From: Lutispora sp003527145
Lineage (GTDB): Bacteria > Bacillota > Clostridia > Lutisporales > Lutisporaceae
Direction: 5' to 3'
Assembly (NCBI GenBank): GCA_029983695.1
Contig: JASBZB010000006.1
Location: forward strand, 68,897 to 132,896
DNA: 64,000 bases
Every line of letters starts with the position of its first letter. Within the stretch, counting starts at the first letter, position 1. The notes under the pieces were generated by a model. That model made no database searches, was not told where the DNA came from, and was given only the letters and a program-made list of their open reading frames with translations. Below, one piece after another: positions 7,539-16,262 of this stretch. Position numbers and translations under genes: made by a program.

Positions 7539-8814
7539 AATCACCGAGATGAACATCGTAGATATCGCTCATCTCTTGATGGAGTTGGATAAGAAAAAGC
7601 TTTTAATACTTTTTCGCATACTTCCCAAGGAAATAGCAGCGGGAGTTTTTTCTTATATATCTTTGGAACTGCAGCAGTATATTATCGAGTCCATAACTGA
7701 CCGGGAAATAAATAATATAGTCAGTGAGCTGTTTTTGGATGATGCTGTAGACTTTCTGGAGGAAATGCCTTCTAATGTAGTGAAAAAGGTGCTGAGAAAT
7801 ACGGATGAGGAGACAAGGAAGCTCATAAATCAATTTCTCAATTATCCCGATTATTCTGCAGGAAGCGTAATGACCATAGAGTTTGTAGACTTGAAAAAGC
7901 AAATGACAGTAAAAGAGGCATTAAATCATATCAGAGCCACAGGTATAGATAAAGAAACTATAAATACCTGTTATGTTATTGATAAAGGCAGAAAACTGGA
8001 AGGGGTTTTATCAATAAGAAAACTGATATTGGCTGATGAAGATACCATAATTGACGACATTATGGATGTAGATGTGATATATGCTAATACCCTGGATGAT
8101 CAGGAGACCATCGCATCCTTATTTAAAAAATATGACCTTACGGCACTTCCTGTGGTAGACAATGAGAATAGGCTTGTAGGCATAGTTACAATAGATGATA
8201 TAATAGATATAATAGATCAGGAAAATACTGAGGACCTTCACAAGATGGCGGCCATGGAGCCCTTGGAAGAAGAGTATTTGAAGACCAGTGCCTTTGTGCT
8301 GGCAAAGCACAGGATAGTATGGCTTCTGATACTTATGATTTCAGCTACCTTCACGGGGAATATAATCAAAAGATATGAAGAATTGCTGCAATCCATGGTA
8401 GTGCTGACTGCTTTTATTCCCATGATCATGGACACGGGAGGAAATGCAGGCTCTCAATCTTCAACATTGATAATAAGAGGTATGGCATTGGGAGAAATAC
8501 GAACTTCCGATGTTTTAAAGGTGTTCTTTAAAGAGCTTAAGGTTAGCCTCATAGCAGGAACAACCTTAGCATTGGTCAATTTCGCAAGGCTCGTTTTTTT
8601 TGAACGCATAGATATTGCTATTTCTGCTATGGTGTGCTTCAGCTTGCTTCTTACGGTAATACTTGCGAAGATGGTAGGGAGCATATTGCCTATAGCGGCA
8701 AAAAAGATACGATTAGATCCGGCCATTATGGCAGGGCCGCTGATAACCACTATTGTTGATGCAGTGGCACTCAGTATATATTTTGGAATTGCATCAAAGT
8801 TTTTAAATATATAA
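7480..8814 (+). CDS. mgtE: Magnesium transporter MgtE
   Basis: A 444-residue Mg2+ channel with the standard order. A helical N-domain (about 1-125; DIAHLLMELDKKKLLILFRI, FLDDAVDFLEEMP) is followed by a CBS pair (about 130-250; CYVIDKGRKLEGVLSIR, LPVVDNENRLVGIVTIDD). Five C-terminal membrane helices contain the family signature IPMIMDTGGNAGSQSSTLIIRG and the closing MAGPLITTIVDAVALSIYF. Homologues are dimers in which the cytoplasmic domains sense Mg2+ and gate the pore. Regulation by the M-box upstream is clear. A GGAGG site precedes ATG 7480. Length is normal. Confidence 0.97.
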   Translation: MNETIMKLIEENRYKDVRNEITEMNIVDIAHLLMELDKKKLLILFRILPKEIAAGVFSYISLELQQYIIESITDREINNIVSELFLDDAVDFLEEMPSNVVKKVLRNTDEETRKLINQFLNYPDYSAGSVMTIEFVDLKKQMTVKEALNHIRATGIDKETINTCYVIDKGRKLEGVLSIRKLILADEDTIIDDIMDVDVIYANTLDDQETIASLFKKYDLTALPVVDNENRLVGIVTIDDIIDIIDQENTEDLHKMAAMEPLEEEYLKTSAFVLAKHRIVWLLILMISATFTGNIIKRYEELLQSMVVLTAFIPMIMDTGGNAGSQSSTLIIRGMALGEIRTSDVLKVFFKELKVSLIAGTTLALVNFARLVFFERIDIAISAMVCFSLLLTVILAKMVGSILPIAAKKIRLDPAIMAGPLITTIVDAVALSIYFGIASKFLNI

Positions 8815-8836
8815 GCGGCGTGAGCCGCTTTTCTTA
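8813..8836 (+). terminator. Terminator of mgtE
   Basis: AAGCGGC-GTGA-GCCGCTT hairpin starting at the mgtE stop codon, followed by TTCTTATT. Confidence 0.8.
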
Positions 8837-8916
8837 TTGTAATAGATTCTTAATATAATTAATCCATGGTTAATGTTATAATTTAGGTAATCGCATTCTA
8901 TAGCGGAGGTTGAAAG

Positions 8917-10494
8917 ATGAAAATTTATAGAAAAACTATTTCTTTTATCATAATATTGATTTTGCTGCTCTCTATTGTACAGGGTGAATCTTACGATACT
9001 GTAGAGGCCAGAAAATACCTTGTCAGAAACAGCTATGAAATAATAAATGACGGCTCCAACGCTGTATATAATCTTGATATAAAGGTTCTTGCAGGTTCGG
9101 ATTCAAGTTCGCCTTATCAGAAAAGCCTCGGCCTCAGCATTTACCCTTTGCCCGCTAATTCCTATACAGATGAATGGGGAAATATTTATAGTGTTATAAA
9201 TGTTAAAACCTTGATGCCTGGAGAAAAAGTTGATGTAATAATTGAAAAAACTATTTTAAACAGCGGGATAGCCTATGAGGAGAGCATTTATAAAATAAAT
9301 GCAGATTATAGAAAATTTTTTAAGAGCCCGCTGAATTTAAAATATATAAAGCCGGGAGAAAAGATTGAAAGCGACAACCCGCAAATTATGGCAAAGGCAT
9401 TTGAACTCGCCGAAACTGGTACGACGGTGGAAAAAGCAAAGAAGATATATGATTTTGTAAATCTACATATAAAATATGACACAAATTCTGCATATGCCAA
9501 TAAAGGCGCTTTAAGCGGCCTTATAAATGGCAGGGGAGTTTGCGATGAATATGCTTCCTTGTTTACTGCGCTTTGCAGGGCAGCAGGCATACCCTCGAGG
9601 GTGGTGGCAGGCTATTGGATAGAAGGAGATATGAGGGAGAATGAATGGACAGATGCATCTTCGGAAAGGCATGCCTGGAGCGAATTCTACCTTCCCGGGG
9701 AAGGCTGGATCCCAGCAGAGCCTACTTTCATGTACACCTATAATGGAAGGCAGGTGCCCAATGAATATTATTTTGCCAATATAAGGGGCGGAGACAGGCA
9801 TTTCATAAATAATTATGTCAGCAGCCCTATAAAAAGCGATATAGATGTCCAATATTCCTATTATGATTCCAACGGCACCAGCCTTAAGCTCATATCCGGA
9901 GAAGACAGCATAAAGCTTTTGCCGGAAGGGGACAGCAGTATATCGAGGATGCCACTTTCGGATATCGGAAGCAATTGGGCCGCATCCTACATCCAAAAAC
10001 TGTATGAGGCAGGCATAGTATTTCCTAGAGAAGGCAATATGTATAAGCCCGGTGAAAATATAACGAGGGCTGAGTTTGCAGCCTATCTTGCCAATGCCAT
10101 AGGTTTGCAGAAGGGTGAAGGCAATGGAAGATATAAAGATGTACCCTCTGAAAATCCATATGCAGGATATATTGAAGCAGCATCTATGGCAGGTCTGATA
10201 CAGGGCTATAAAGGATACTATTATCCTGAAAATAATATAACAAGACAGGATGCAGCAGTCATAATGATGAGGGCTATGAAGCTTTTAAACAAGAATAGAG
10301 AAGCCTATTTTATGCCGTATTTTAACGATAAAAAAGCTATAGCTGATTATGCAGCAGATGCTGTAAAGGTTATGTATGATTTGAATATAATGAGAGGGAA
10401 GCCCAATAACCTGTTTGCGCCAAAGGACTTTACCACCAGAGCGGAAGCTGCTAAAATCATTTGGACCTTCATGGAAGATATTAAAAGGCCTTAG
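8917..10494 (+). CDS. Secreted transglutaminase-like protein with three SLH domains
   Basis: A 525-residue exported protein. Residues 1-30 form a signal peptide. A beta-rich region precedes a transglutaminase-like core with a complete triad: Cys209 in GRGVCDEYASLF, His252 in ERHAWSEFYLPGEGW and an acidic residue (Glu268) in WIPAEPTF where Asp is usual. From about residue 345 come three SLH repeats (LSDIGSNWAASYIQKLYEAG; YKDVPSENPYAGYIEAASMA; FNDKKAIADYAADAVKVMYD), each with an ITRAEFA-like helix. SLH domains attach proteins to pyruvylated wall polymers. The likely role is a wall-bound peptidase or cross-linking enzyme; the substrate is unknown. Confidence 0.88.
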   Translation: MKIYRKTISFIIILILLLSIVQGESYDTVEARKYLVRNSYEIINDGSNAVYNLDIKVLAGSDSSSPYQKSLGLSIYPLPANSYTDEWGNIYSVINVKTLMPGEKVDVIIEKTILNSGIAYEESIYKINADYRKFFKSPLNLKYIKPGEKIESDNPQIMAKAFELAETGTTVEKAKKIYDFVNLHIKYDTNSAYANKGALSGLINGRGVCDEYASLFTALCRAAGIPSRVVAGYWIEGDMRENEWTDASSERHAWSEFYLPGEGWIPAEPTFMYTYNGRQVPNEYYFANIRGGDRHFINNYVSSPIKSDIDVQYSYYDSNGTSLKLISGEDSIKLLPEGDSSISRMPLSDIGSNWAASYIQKLYEAGIVFPREGNMYKPGENITRAEFAAYLANAIGLQKGEGNGRYKDVPSENPYAGYIEAASMAGLIQGYKGYYYPENNITRQDAAVIMMRAMKLLNKNREAYFMPYFNDKKAIADYAADAVKVMYDLNIMRGKPNNLFAPKDFTTRAEAAKIIWTFMEDIKRP

Positions 10495-10542
10495 TACAAG
10501 GCCTTAGTACTTCTGAGCTCAGGATTCAGAGCTCAGAATTCA
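10485..10542. repeat. Two adjacent short tandem duplications
   Basis: AAGGCCTTAGTAC occurs twice head to tail (10485-10497 and 10498-10510), and the stop codon of the upstream gene lies in the first copy. A 14-base unit, GAGCTCAGGATTCA, then recurs as GAGCTCAGAATTCA (10515-10528 and 10529-10542). The remaining gap to the ilvB end shows no clear U-tract terminator. Confidence 0.75.
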
Positions 10543-10598
10543 GGCCCAATGCGAGGCTCTTAGGATCAAGAAGGGGAAGCCTAGATTTATACGGCAGG

Positions 10599-12263
10599 CT
10601 AGCGGCCGGTTAGCATATTATCAATAGGCATTCCTGGAGGCACTATAGGGTAGACTCCTGTTTCCTTATCGATCATGCATTCTACTATGGTTGCCTTTTC
10701 TGAGCTTATGGCTTTGAAAAGCGCTTCTCGAAGCTGTGCCAGATTTTCAGCCTTTGCTCCGTTTAACCTGTAAGCTGAGGCAAGCTTCATATAATCCACA
10801 TCATCTGTGAGATCTGTCTGTGAGTATCGCTTTTCCTGAAATAAATCCTGCCATTGTCTTACCATGCCCAGGCTTCCGTTATTGAAAAGAAGAGTTATGA
10901 TCGGCAGCCTATATTTTGATACGGTGGCCAGCTCATTGCAGTTCATTCTGAAGGAACCGTCTCCTGCTATATGAAGGACCTTCTTGTCAGGATTTGCGAT
11001 TTGGGCTCCAATTGAAGCGCCGAGTCCATAACCCATAGTGCCTAATCCTCCCGAGGTGAGGAATCTCCTGGGAGAGTCTACCCTGCAGTATTGAGCTGCC
11101 CACATCTGATGCTGTCCCACTTCTGTCACTATTATTGAATCTGTGCCAACTATTCTTTGAGCAAGTGCCAATATATTGGCTGGAGAGAAGGCATCAGGCT
11201 GCTGCTTTACTTTGGGGGCCAAGCTTCTTATGCTGCTCAGCCATCGGCTTCTATCCTTTTCACAAACCTTATCGGCAAGAGCCTTCAGCGTATCCTTGAC
11301 ATTGCCCTCAAGAGGGAAATCAACTTCTTTGTTCTTTCCTATTTCTGATCCGTCTATATCTATATGAATTATTCTTGCTCCGGGAGCAAACTTATCCTTA
11401 GTTCCTATCACTCTATCACTGAATCTGGCACCCACAGCAATTATCAGATCACTTTCCGTAACCGCAAGGTTTGTTTCTTTATGGCCATGCATACCTACAA
11501 GCCCGAGGGAGAGAGGGTGGTTCATAGGGAAGCACCCTAAGGACATAAGCGTATTGGCAACAGGAATGGAAGCTTTTTTCGCCAATTCCCAAAGCTCCGG
11601 TTCCGCACCGGCGTGAATTACCCCTCCTCCTGCATAGATCACGGGCTTCTTAGATACATCGATTGCTTTTACAGCTTCCCATAATAAATTATCATCAACG
11701 GGAGCAGTTTTTTTCCCTTCCGTAAACATGCTTATCGTAATATACTCACCCTTTGCAGTAAAAATATTTTTGGGTATGTCGATGAGCACCGGGCCTTTGC
11801 GCCCGCTCATGGCCGTACGGAAGGCTTCCCTTATTATGGACGGCAGATCCTCAATGCTCCTTACCAGGTAATTGTATTTCGTAATCGGGAATGTAACTGC
11901 GGTTATATCAATTTCCTGAAAAGAGTCTCTCCCAAGGAGGCTTTGAGGCACCTGCCCAGTAAACACCACCAAGGGTACCGAATCCATATAGGCTGTTGCA
12001 ATTCCGGTAACGGTGTTTGTAGCACCGGGACCTGAGGTTGCAAAGCATACACCTGCTTTACCCGTTGATCTGGCGTAGCCGTCGGCGGCATGGACCGCTC
12101 CTTGTTCATGGCAGGTCAATACATGAAGAAAATCCTGATGATAATTGAACAAAGCATCATAAAGAGGTATTACGGCTCCTCCGGGGTAACCGAATATGGT
12201 ATTCACTCCCTGCTCCTTTAAGCAATTGAGGACTATTTCAGCACCAGTGTATTCCATGTTCAA
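10599..12263 (-). CDS. ilvB: Acetolactate synthase, large (catalytic) subunit
   Basis: A 554-residue ThDP enzyme that joins two pyruvates (or pyruvate and 2-oxobutyrate) in branched-chain amino acid synthesis. The N-terminal domain has FGYPGGAVIPLYD with the catalytic Glu in CHEQGAVHAADGYARSTGK. The FAD-linked middle domain includes LGLVGMHGHKETNLAV. The C-terminal ThDP motif is HIAGDGSFRMNCNEL through FNNGSLGMVRQWQ. The ending YPIVPPGMPIDNML is typical. It is last in an ilvN-ilvC-ilvB transcript behind an Ile-type T-box. The biosynthetic (not catabolic AlsS) form is supported by the partner small subunit and context. Confidence 0.96.
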   Translation of the reverse strand: MNMEYTGAEIVLNCLKEQGVNTIFGYPGGAVIPLYDALFNYHQDFLHVLTCHEQGAVHAADGYARSTGKAGVCFATSGPGATNTVTGIATAYMDSVPLVVFTGQVPQSLLGRDSFQEIDITAVTFPITKYNYLVRSIEDLPSIIREAFRTAMSGRKGPVLIDIPKNIFTAKGEYITISMFTEGKKTAPVDDNLLWEAVKAIDVSKKPVIYAGGGVIHAGAEPELWELAKKASIPVANTLMSLGCFPMNHPLSLGLVGMHGHKETNLAVTESDLIIAVGARFSDRVIGTKDKFAPGARIIHIDIDGSEIGKNKEVDFPLEGNVKDTLKALADKVCEKDRSRWLSSIRSLAPKVKQQPDAFSPANILALAQRIVGTDSIIVTEVGQHQMWAAQYCRVDSPRRFLTSGGLGTMGYGLGASIGAQIANPDKKVLHIAGDGSFRMNCNELATVSKYRLPIITLLFNNGSLGMVRQWQDLFQEKRYSQTDLTDDVDYMKLASAYRLNGAKAENLAQLREALFKAISSEKATIVECMIDKETGVYPIVPPGMPIDNMLTGR

Positions 12264-12289
12264 TCTCCTTTCTGTTAGCCGTTGCTCGC

Positions 12290-13282
12290 CTACTTCTTAA
12301 GCCATGACATCATTTCCCTGAGATTTTTGCCCACCTCTACTATGGGGTGATTTAACTCTTGTTCTTTTCTCTTATTGAAGACAGGGCGGCCTGTCATATT
12401 TTCAACGATCCATGCCTTGGCAAACTCGCCGTTTTGGATCTCTGCCAATACTTTTTTCATTTCTTTTCTTGTTTCTTCTGTTATGATCCTCTTGCTTGTA
12501 ACATAATCTCCATATTCAGCGGTATCGCTTACGCTGAATCTCATCCTTTCGAAGCCGCCTTCATATAGAAGATCTACGATAAGCTTCATTTCATGCAGAC
12601 ATTCGAAATATGCGATTTCCTCCTGATAGCCAGCTTCTCTTAAAGTATCAAAGCCGGCTTTTATGAGCTCTGTAATACCGCCGCACAATACGCTTTGCTC
12701 TCCAAAGAGATCTGTTTCTGTCTCTTCTTTGAAGGTAGTCTCTATTACGCCTGCTCTTAAAGCTCCAAGCCCTCTTGCATAGGCCAGAGCCAGATCCTTG
12801 GCCTTTCCTGTGTAATCCTGATGTACGGCCAATAGGGCGGGGACGCCTTTGCCTTCCTGATAAACTCTCCTGACAAGATGTCCGGGACCCTTCGGCGCTA
12901 TCATGAATACATCCACATTTGCCGGTGGGGTGATCTGCCCGTAATTGATGTTAAATCCGTGAGCAAAGGCCAGCGCATCTCCATCCTTAAGATTTTTTTC
13001 TATATATTCTTTATAAACCTTTCCTTGCTTTTCATCCGGTATCAGTATCATTGTCACTGTGGACACGGCCACTGCCTCGTCAACCTCCATGACTTCAAGT
13101 CCTGAAGCTTTGGCAGTTTCCCATGATTTGCTGCCTTTATAGAGGCCTACTGCCACATCTGCGCCGCTTTCCTTAAGATTTAGCGCATGTGCATGTCCCT
13201 GGCTGCCAAAGCCTATGACTGCAACTTTCTTTCCCTTTAATAATTCCAGACTCCCGTCTTTCTCATAATACATTTTTGCCAT
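12290..13282 (-). CDS. ilvC: Ketol-acid reductoisomerase
   Basis: A 330-residue class I enzyme that isomerises and reduces acetolactate or acetohydroxybutyrate. The Rossmann motif VAVIGFGSQGHAHALNLKESG lies near residues 20-40, with MIAPKGPGHLVRRVYQEGKGVP and the metal-binding ETETDLFGEQSVLCGG and YFECLHEMKLIVDLLYEGG blocks. Length fits class I. The beta2-alphaB loop (LYKGSKSW) contains Lys and Ser as in NADPH-dependent enzymes, though cofactor use should not be taken as certain. It lies between ilvN and ilvB on one transcript. Confidence 0.97.
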   Translation of the reverse strand: MAKMYYEKDGSLELLKGKKVAVIGFGSQGHAHALNLKESGADVAVGLYKGSKSWETAKASGLEVMEVDEAVAVSTVTMILIPDEKQGKVYKEYIEKNLKDGDALAFAHGFNINYGQITPPANVDVFMIAPKGPGHLVRRVYQEGKGVPALLAVHQDYTGKAKDLALAYARGLGALRAGVIETTFKEETETDLFGEQSVLCGGITELIKAGFDTLREAGYQEEIAYFECLHEMKLIVDLLYEGGFERMRFSVSDTAEYGDYVTSKRIITEETRKEMKKVLAEIQNGEFAKAWIVENMTGRPVFNKRKEQELNHPIVEVGKNLREMMSWLKK

Positions 13283-13388
13283 GATAATCCTCCCAATCTG
13301 TTAAAAAATTTTTGTTTATACTCATAGGCAAGCCTGGCTGCAATAGTGCTGACTTGACCTGATGATTTTCTTAAAGCCCTATAGTTTT

Positions 13389-13616
13389 TTATACTATGCT
13401 CACCTCATATACATCATTGTATTTTTTTATCTGGTTCATCAACTGGTCTACGCTCTTATCCTGATATGACAACATAATCTTGAGATTCGCCTGATTTTCA
13501 GTTGCTTGTTCCATATGTATGCTTTTCATACTGAAGCCTTTTCGCCTTATGATCCCGCTGACTCTCATAAGCACATCAATTTCATTGCTCACTTTGGCCA
13601 CCAGAAGTTTTTCCAT
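13389..13616 (-). CDS. ilvN: Acetolactate synthase, small (regulatory) ACT subunit, short form
   Basis: A 75-residue protein consisting of little more than one ACT domain: LLVAKVSNEIDVLMRVSGII, RKGFSMKSIHMEQ and LKIMLSYQDKSVDQLMNQI. Full IlvN/IlvH proteins are about 160 residues; this one is closer to the short IlvM type. Start at ATG 13616 is set by GGAGGTAATTAT before it; a longer frame would run back into the T-box terminator. It is the first gene after the T-box. It probably binds the ilvB product and modulates it; valine sensitivity cannot be read from sequence. Confidence 0.85.
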   Translation of the reverse strand: MEKLLVAKVSNEIDVLMRVSGIIRRKGFSMKSIHMEQATENQANLKIMLSYQDKSVDQLMNQIKKYNDVYEVSIV

Positions 13617-13632
13617 ATAATTACCTCCTAAA

Positions 13633-13937
13633 AATAAAATACCCCATCCCAAAATATAAATTTTGGGACGGGGTTTAATCCGTGTTACCACCCATATTCG
13701 CTGCAGGTTCACACCGGCAGCCTCTTCAGGTCGAAGAATTAAATTCTTTTAACCCTAGCCATGTAACGGTGGCGAACAAACCGGCCTTATCTACTCGGCA
13801 TAAAGCCTTTTGACTCGGCAGCTCGGGAGTGATCATTGCATATCCTTCTAATACCGATTCGCACCATACACCGGCTCTCTGTGATTAAATCCGGATACTT
13901 TTCTCTCCGTCAATACTTTTATAAGTAAATTGTTTTT
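13633..13937 (-). ncRNA. T-box leader (Ile specifier) of ilvNCB
   Basis: On the minus strand a Stem I region carries AGAGAG and GGTG elements. An ATC triplet at 13831-13833 is followed by ACTCCCGAGC, which matches the usual specifier codon + ACYYYYGAGC pattern, so tRNA-Ile is predicted. The antiterminator core GGGTGGTAACACGG lies at 13680-13693, with T in the variable bulge position matching the A discriminator base of tRNA-Ile. A terminator (ACCCCGTCCCAAAA paired with TTTTGGGATGGGGT at 13641-13674, then TTTTATTTTT) follows. Uncharged tRNA-Ile should allow read-through. Confidence 0.92.
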
Positions 13938-13938
13938 G

Positions 13939-13967
13939 ATTCTATAGTATATTTATTCATTTGTCAA
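13939..13967 (-). promoter_or_regulatory. Sigma-A promoter of the ilv T-box transcript
   Basis: On the minus strand TTGACA, a 17-base spacer and TAGAAT immediately upstream of the T-box leader. Confidence 0.8.
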
Positions 13968-13993
13968 TAGTAAATTTGAAAAAATATTAAATT

Positions 13994-14031
13994 AAAAAAA
14001 GAGCAGTTGAGATTCTGTTCAACTACTCTTT
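13994..14031 (-). terminator. Terminator of the M23-bactofilin transcript
   Basis: On the minus strand AAGAGTAGTTGA pairs with TCAACTGCTCTT around an ACAGAATC-type loop, followed by a T7 run. The 5' arm includes the last bactofilin codons and its TAG stop. Confidence 0.85.
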
Positions 14032-14409
14032 TGCAACAGCAGCTTCCGCCGCTGCCATTTTGCAGTTACCGTGAAAGATTGCACCTTCGTCCACAATGAT
14101 GTTCTTAGCATCAATATCTCCGATCAGCTTTGAAGTGGGAGTCAGATGGAGTTGATTTGCAACCGTTATATTCCCTTCTATGATGCCGGACAACATTATG
14201 CTGTCGGCTTTCACATTGCCTTTTATTGAGCCCTCTTCGCCAACTACCAGGTTTCCGGAGAGGATCACATCACCTTTTAATTTGCCGTCTATACGGATAG
14301 TACCTTCAGCCGTCAACGCACCTTCAATGCCTGTGTTTTTCCCCACCAAAGTATCGATTCTGTCGGTATTGATGGGCATGCTTTTTTTATTCGAATTGAA
14401 CATATTCAA
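14023..14409 (-). CDS. Bactofilin (polymer-forming cytoskeletal protein)
   Basis: A 128-residue bactofilin: a short polar N-tail, then a right-handed beta-helix core from about residue 20 to 115. Its repeating turns include VGKNTGIEGALTAEGTIRID, LKGDVILSGNLVVGEEGSIK and ANQLHLTPTSKLIGDIDAKN. These proteins polymerise without nucleotide and act as scaffolds for wall enzymes, spore or shape functions. The gene lies 11 bases after an M23 endopeptidase gene, a pairing seen in many bacteria, which suggests it positions that enzyme. The ATG follows a GGAG-type site (AAAGGAGAGTTGAAT). Confidence 0.92.
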   Translation of the reverse strand: MNMFNSNKKSMPINTDRIDTLVGKNTGIEGALTAEGTIRIDGKLKGDVILSGNLVVGEEGSIKGNVKADSIMLSGIIEGNITVANQLHLTPTSKLIGDIDAKNIIVDEGAIFHGNCKMAAAEAAVAKE

Positions 14410-14419
14410 CTCTCCTTTG

Positions 14420-15385
14420 TTAAAAATATTTTGCCGGATTTACATTTTTGCCATTAAGCTTGACTTCGTAGTGAAGGTGGGCGCCGGTGCTTCTGCCTGT
14501 ACTTCCTACTTTGGATATTGCCTGGCCTCTCTTTACTTTATCACCCTTTTTTACTAAAATAGATGAATTATGACTATAGGATGTGGTCAGGCCATAGCCG
14601 TGAGATATGATGACCATCCTGCCATATCCCGACTGGTAGCCCGCAAACAACACTACGCCATCGCCGGTAGCGACCACTTTTGTTCCATATGGGGCTCCAA
14701 AATCTATTCCATCATGAAATTCGCTGCCGCGGCTGGTGAAGGGATTCCTTCTATAACCATATCCGGCTGTAATCTTTGCAACTACAGGAGCTATGGAAGG
14801 AACACATCGCAAATAATCAAGCCGGTCTTTAATGGAAGCCACTGACTTGTCGATTTCGGTTTTTTGATTCATAGTTTTTTTTGATAAACTCAATAAAGAG
14901 GTCTGAAGAGATGAAAGCTCTGCAGACAAATCATAGCTGTTTCCGCTGACGAACGGCAGAGCAATATTCCCGTCAATCGCTTGAGAAACAGTGCTTAAAG
15001 CTGCTTTGCCCTTTGTTTTTGTTTCTTCGGAACCTTTGTCTTCTAATCCCACAGCAGCCTTTACTTCTTCTAGGGCGGCTAGGTTTTGTTCAAGCTGCTT
15101 CTGGATTTTTTGCGCATTCAAGTTGAGGCTTTCGATTTCCGCTTTTTGAGAGTTGTTTATCTCTGTAAGGGCTTTGATGTCTTTTTTGCTTGTTTCATAC
15201 TGAAATTTAAGATGGCTTATCGCATATGCAGAAAAAGACGAGTAAATAATAAGTACTCCCAATATGCCTGCCAGGACCTTAGGCCCCCATATAGGCATTC
15301 TTACGGATCTGACCGAAGACTGGGTTTCAGGTATGTACAAAAACGTAGCGTGGCTTTTTTTGCTGCTGACCAAAGCTTTTTTCAA
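14420..15385 (-). CDS. M23 family metallopeptidase with membrane anchor and coiled coil
   Basis: A 321-residue wall endopeptidase. Residues about 33-55 form one transmembrane segment, 58-105 a coiled coil (HLKFQYETSKKDIKALTEIN onwards), and the C-terminal ~110 residues the LytM/M23 domain. Zinc ligands are visible as FHDGIDFGAPYG (H, D) and AHLHYEVKLNGK (HxH). The layout resembles sporulation and shape proteins that are positioned by bactofilins. Start is TTG 15385, with AAGGGTG upstream. It shares a transcript with the bactofilin gene. Cleavage of peptidoglycan cross-bridges is inferred from the family. Confidence 0.9.
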   Translation of the reverse strand: MKKALVSSKKSHATFLYIPETQSSVRSVRMPIWGPKVLAGILGVLIIYSSFSAYAISHLKFQYETSKKDIKALTEINNSQKAEIESLNLNAQKIQKQLEQNLAALEEVKAAVGLEDKGSEETKTKGKAALSTVSQAIDGNIALPFVSGNSYDLSAELSSLQTSLLSLSKKTMNQKTEIDKSVASIKDRLDYLRCVPSIAPVVAKITAGYGYRRNPFTSRGSEFHDGIDFGAPYGTKVVATGDGVVLFAGYQSGYGRMVIISHGYGLTTSYSHNSSILVKKGDKVKRGQAISKVGSTGRSTGAHLHYEVKLNGKNVNPAKYF

Positions 15386-15629
15386 TATTTATCACCCTTT
15401 ACATGTAAAAAACTAAAAAAAGAATTTTTAAAATATATTTGTAACACAATTGTAATATAAATATATTCTAACCAAAGAACATGCTGGGTACAAGACAAAA
15501 AATGTAAAACAAGGGTAAAATCCTTCCTCTAAAAATGACAAAAACAGCATGCACTAAAATATGAATATTTAAATTATATTTGTTCATAAATAATGTTAGA
15601 TATAAAAAAATCAAAAAGGAGGTTGGAGT

Positions 15630-15893
15630 ATGGGAAAGCTTAAAGTAGGAGTAGAGCCGAATTTAAACAATGTGAAAGAATACCTTGAGAATAAAGATAT
15701 CAGCGTAAAAGAATTCAGCAGCAAAAAGATGGGATCTTCCTGGACAATGAACAGGTATGATGCAGTAGTAGTTTCAGGCACCGATATAAATATTATGGGC
15801 ATGCAGGATGCAATAGGAAAGGCAAGAGTTATCGATGCTTCAGGAATGTCTCCCGAAGAAATATATAATGAGATAATCGATATACAAAAGTAG
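15630..15893 (+). CDS. YkuS-family protein (UPF0180)
   Basis: An 87-residue protein of the UPF0180/YkuS family. It starts VGVEPNLNNVKEYLENKDIS and ends GKARVIDASGMSPEEIYNEI, both close to the family pattern, with the central VVVSGTDINIMGMQD block. No biochemical role is established for the family. A very strong AAGGAGGTTGGAG site precedes the ATG. It is monocistronic: a promoter-rich AT stretch lies upstream and a terminator follows at 15914-15962. Confidence 0.85.
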   Translation: MGKLKVGVEPNLNNVKEYLENKDISVKEFSSKKMGSSWTMNRYDAVVVSGTDINIMGMQDAIGKARVIDASGMSPEEIYNEIIDIQK

Positions 15894-15913
15894 TAATAAT
15901 CAGAAAAATATAG

Positions 15914-15962
15914 TAAAATAAAGTGTGTGTAAGGAAGAAACCTTTGACATGCTTTATTTTTT
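15914..15962 (+). terminator. Terminator of the YkuS-family gene
   Basis: AAATAAAGTGTGT pairs with ACATGCTTTATTT (G-U pairs included), with an inner AAGG/CCTT stem, followed by TTTTATC. Confidence 0.65.
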
Positions 15963-16003
15963 ATCTTATCTGTTGAATTTAAAAAATGTGGGGTTGGTTT
16001 TAC

Positions 16004-16243
16004 ATGAATCTGTCGAAATTAATAGATATTTTATTCTGGATAGGCATTTTGTCCTCCTTTATCGGAGGTATAATGCTCGTGGCTTCATTTACCGTATTTA
16101 AAAGAAAGGTCATGAAGACTCCCATATATAAAGAAGTTGAAGCGGAAAACAAAAAAAGTTTTCCCTGGGGTCTCATACTTTTTATATCCGGAATTGCAGT
16201 TTTTCTTTTATCCTATTATCTTTCCGTAAGCTACAATATGTGA
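16004..16243 (+). CDS. Small two-helix membrane protein, unknown function
   Basis: A 79-residue protein not assigned to a family. Two hydrophobic segments (about residues 10-32 and 54-74) flank a charged loop, FKRKVMKTPIYKEVEAENKK. The ATG at 16004 follows GGGGTTGG; an earlier in-frame ATG at 15986 lacks a ribosome site. It ends 19 bases before the thpR start, so it is probably the first gene of the thpR transcript. Confidence 0.55.
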   Translation: MNLSKLIDILFWIGILSSFIGGIMLVASFTVFKRKVMKTPIYKEVEAENKKSFPWGLILFISGIAVFLLSYYLSVSYNM

Positions 16244-16262
16244 TAAAGGCTGGTAAATTTTT

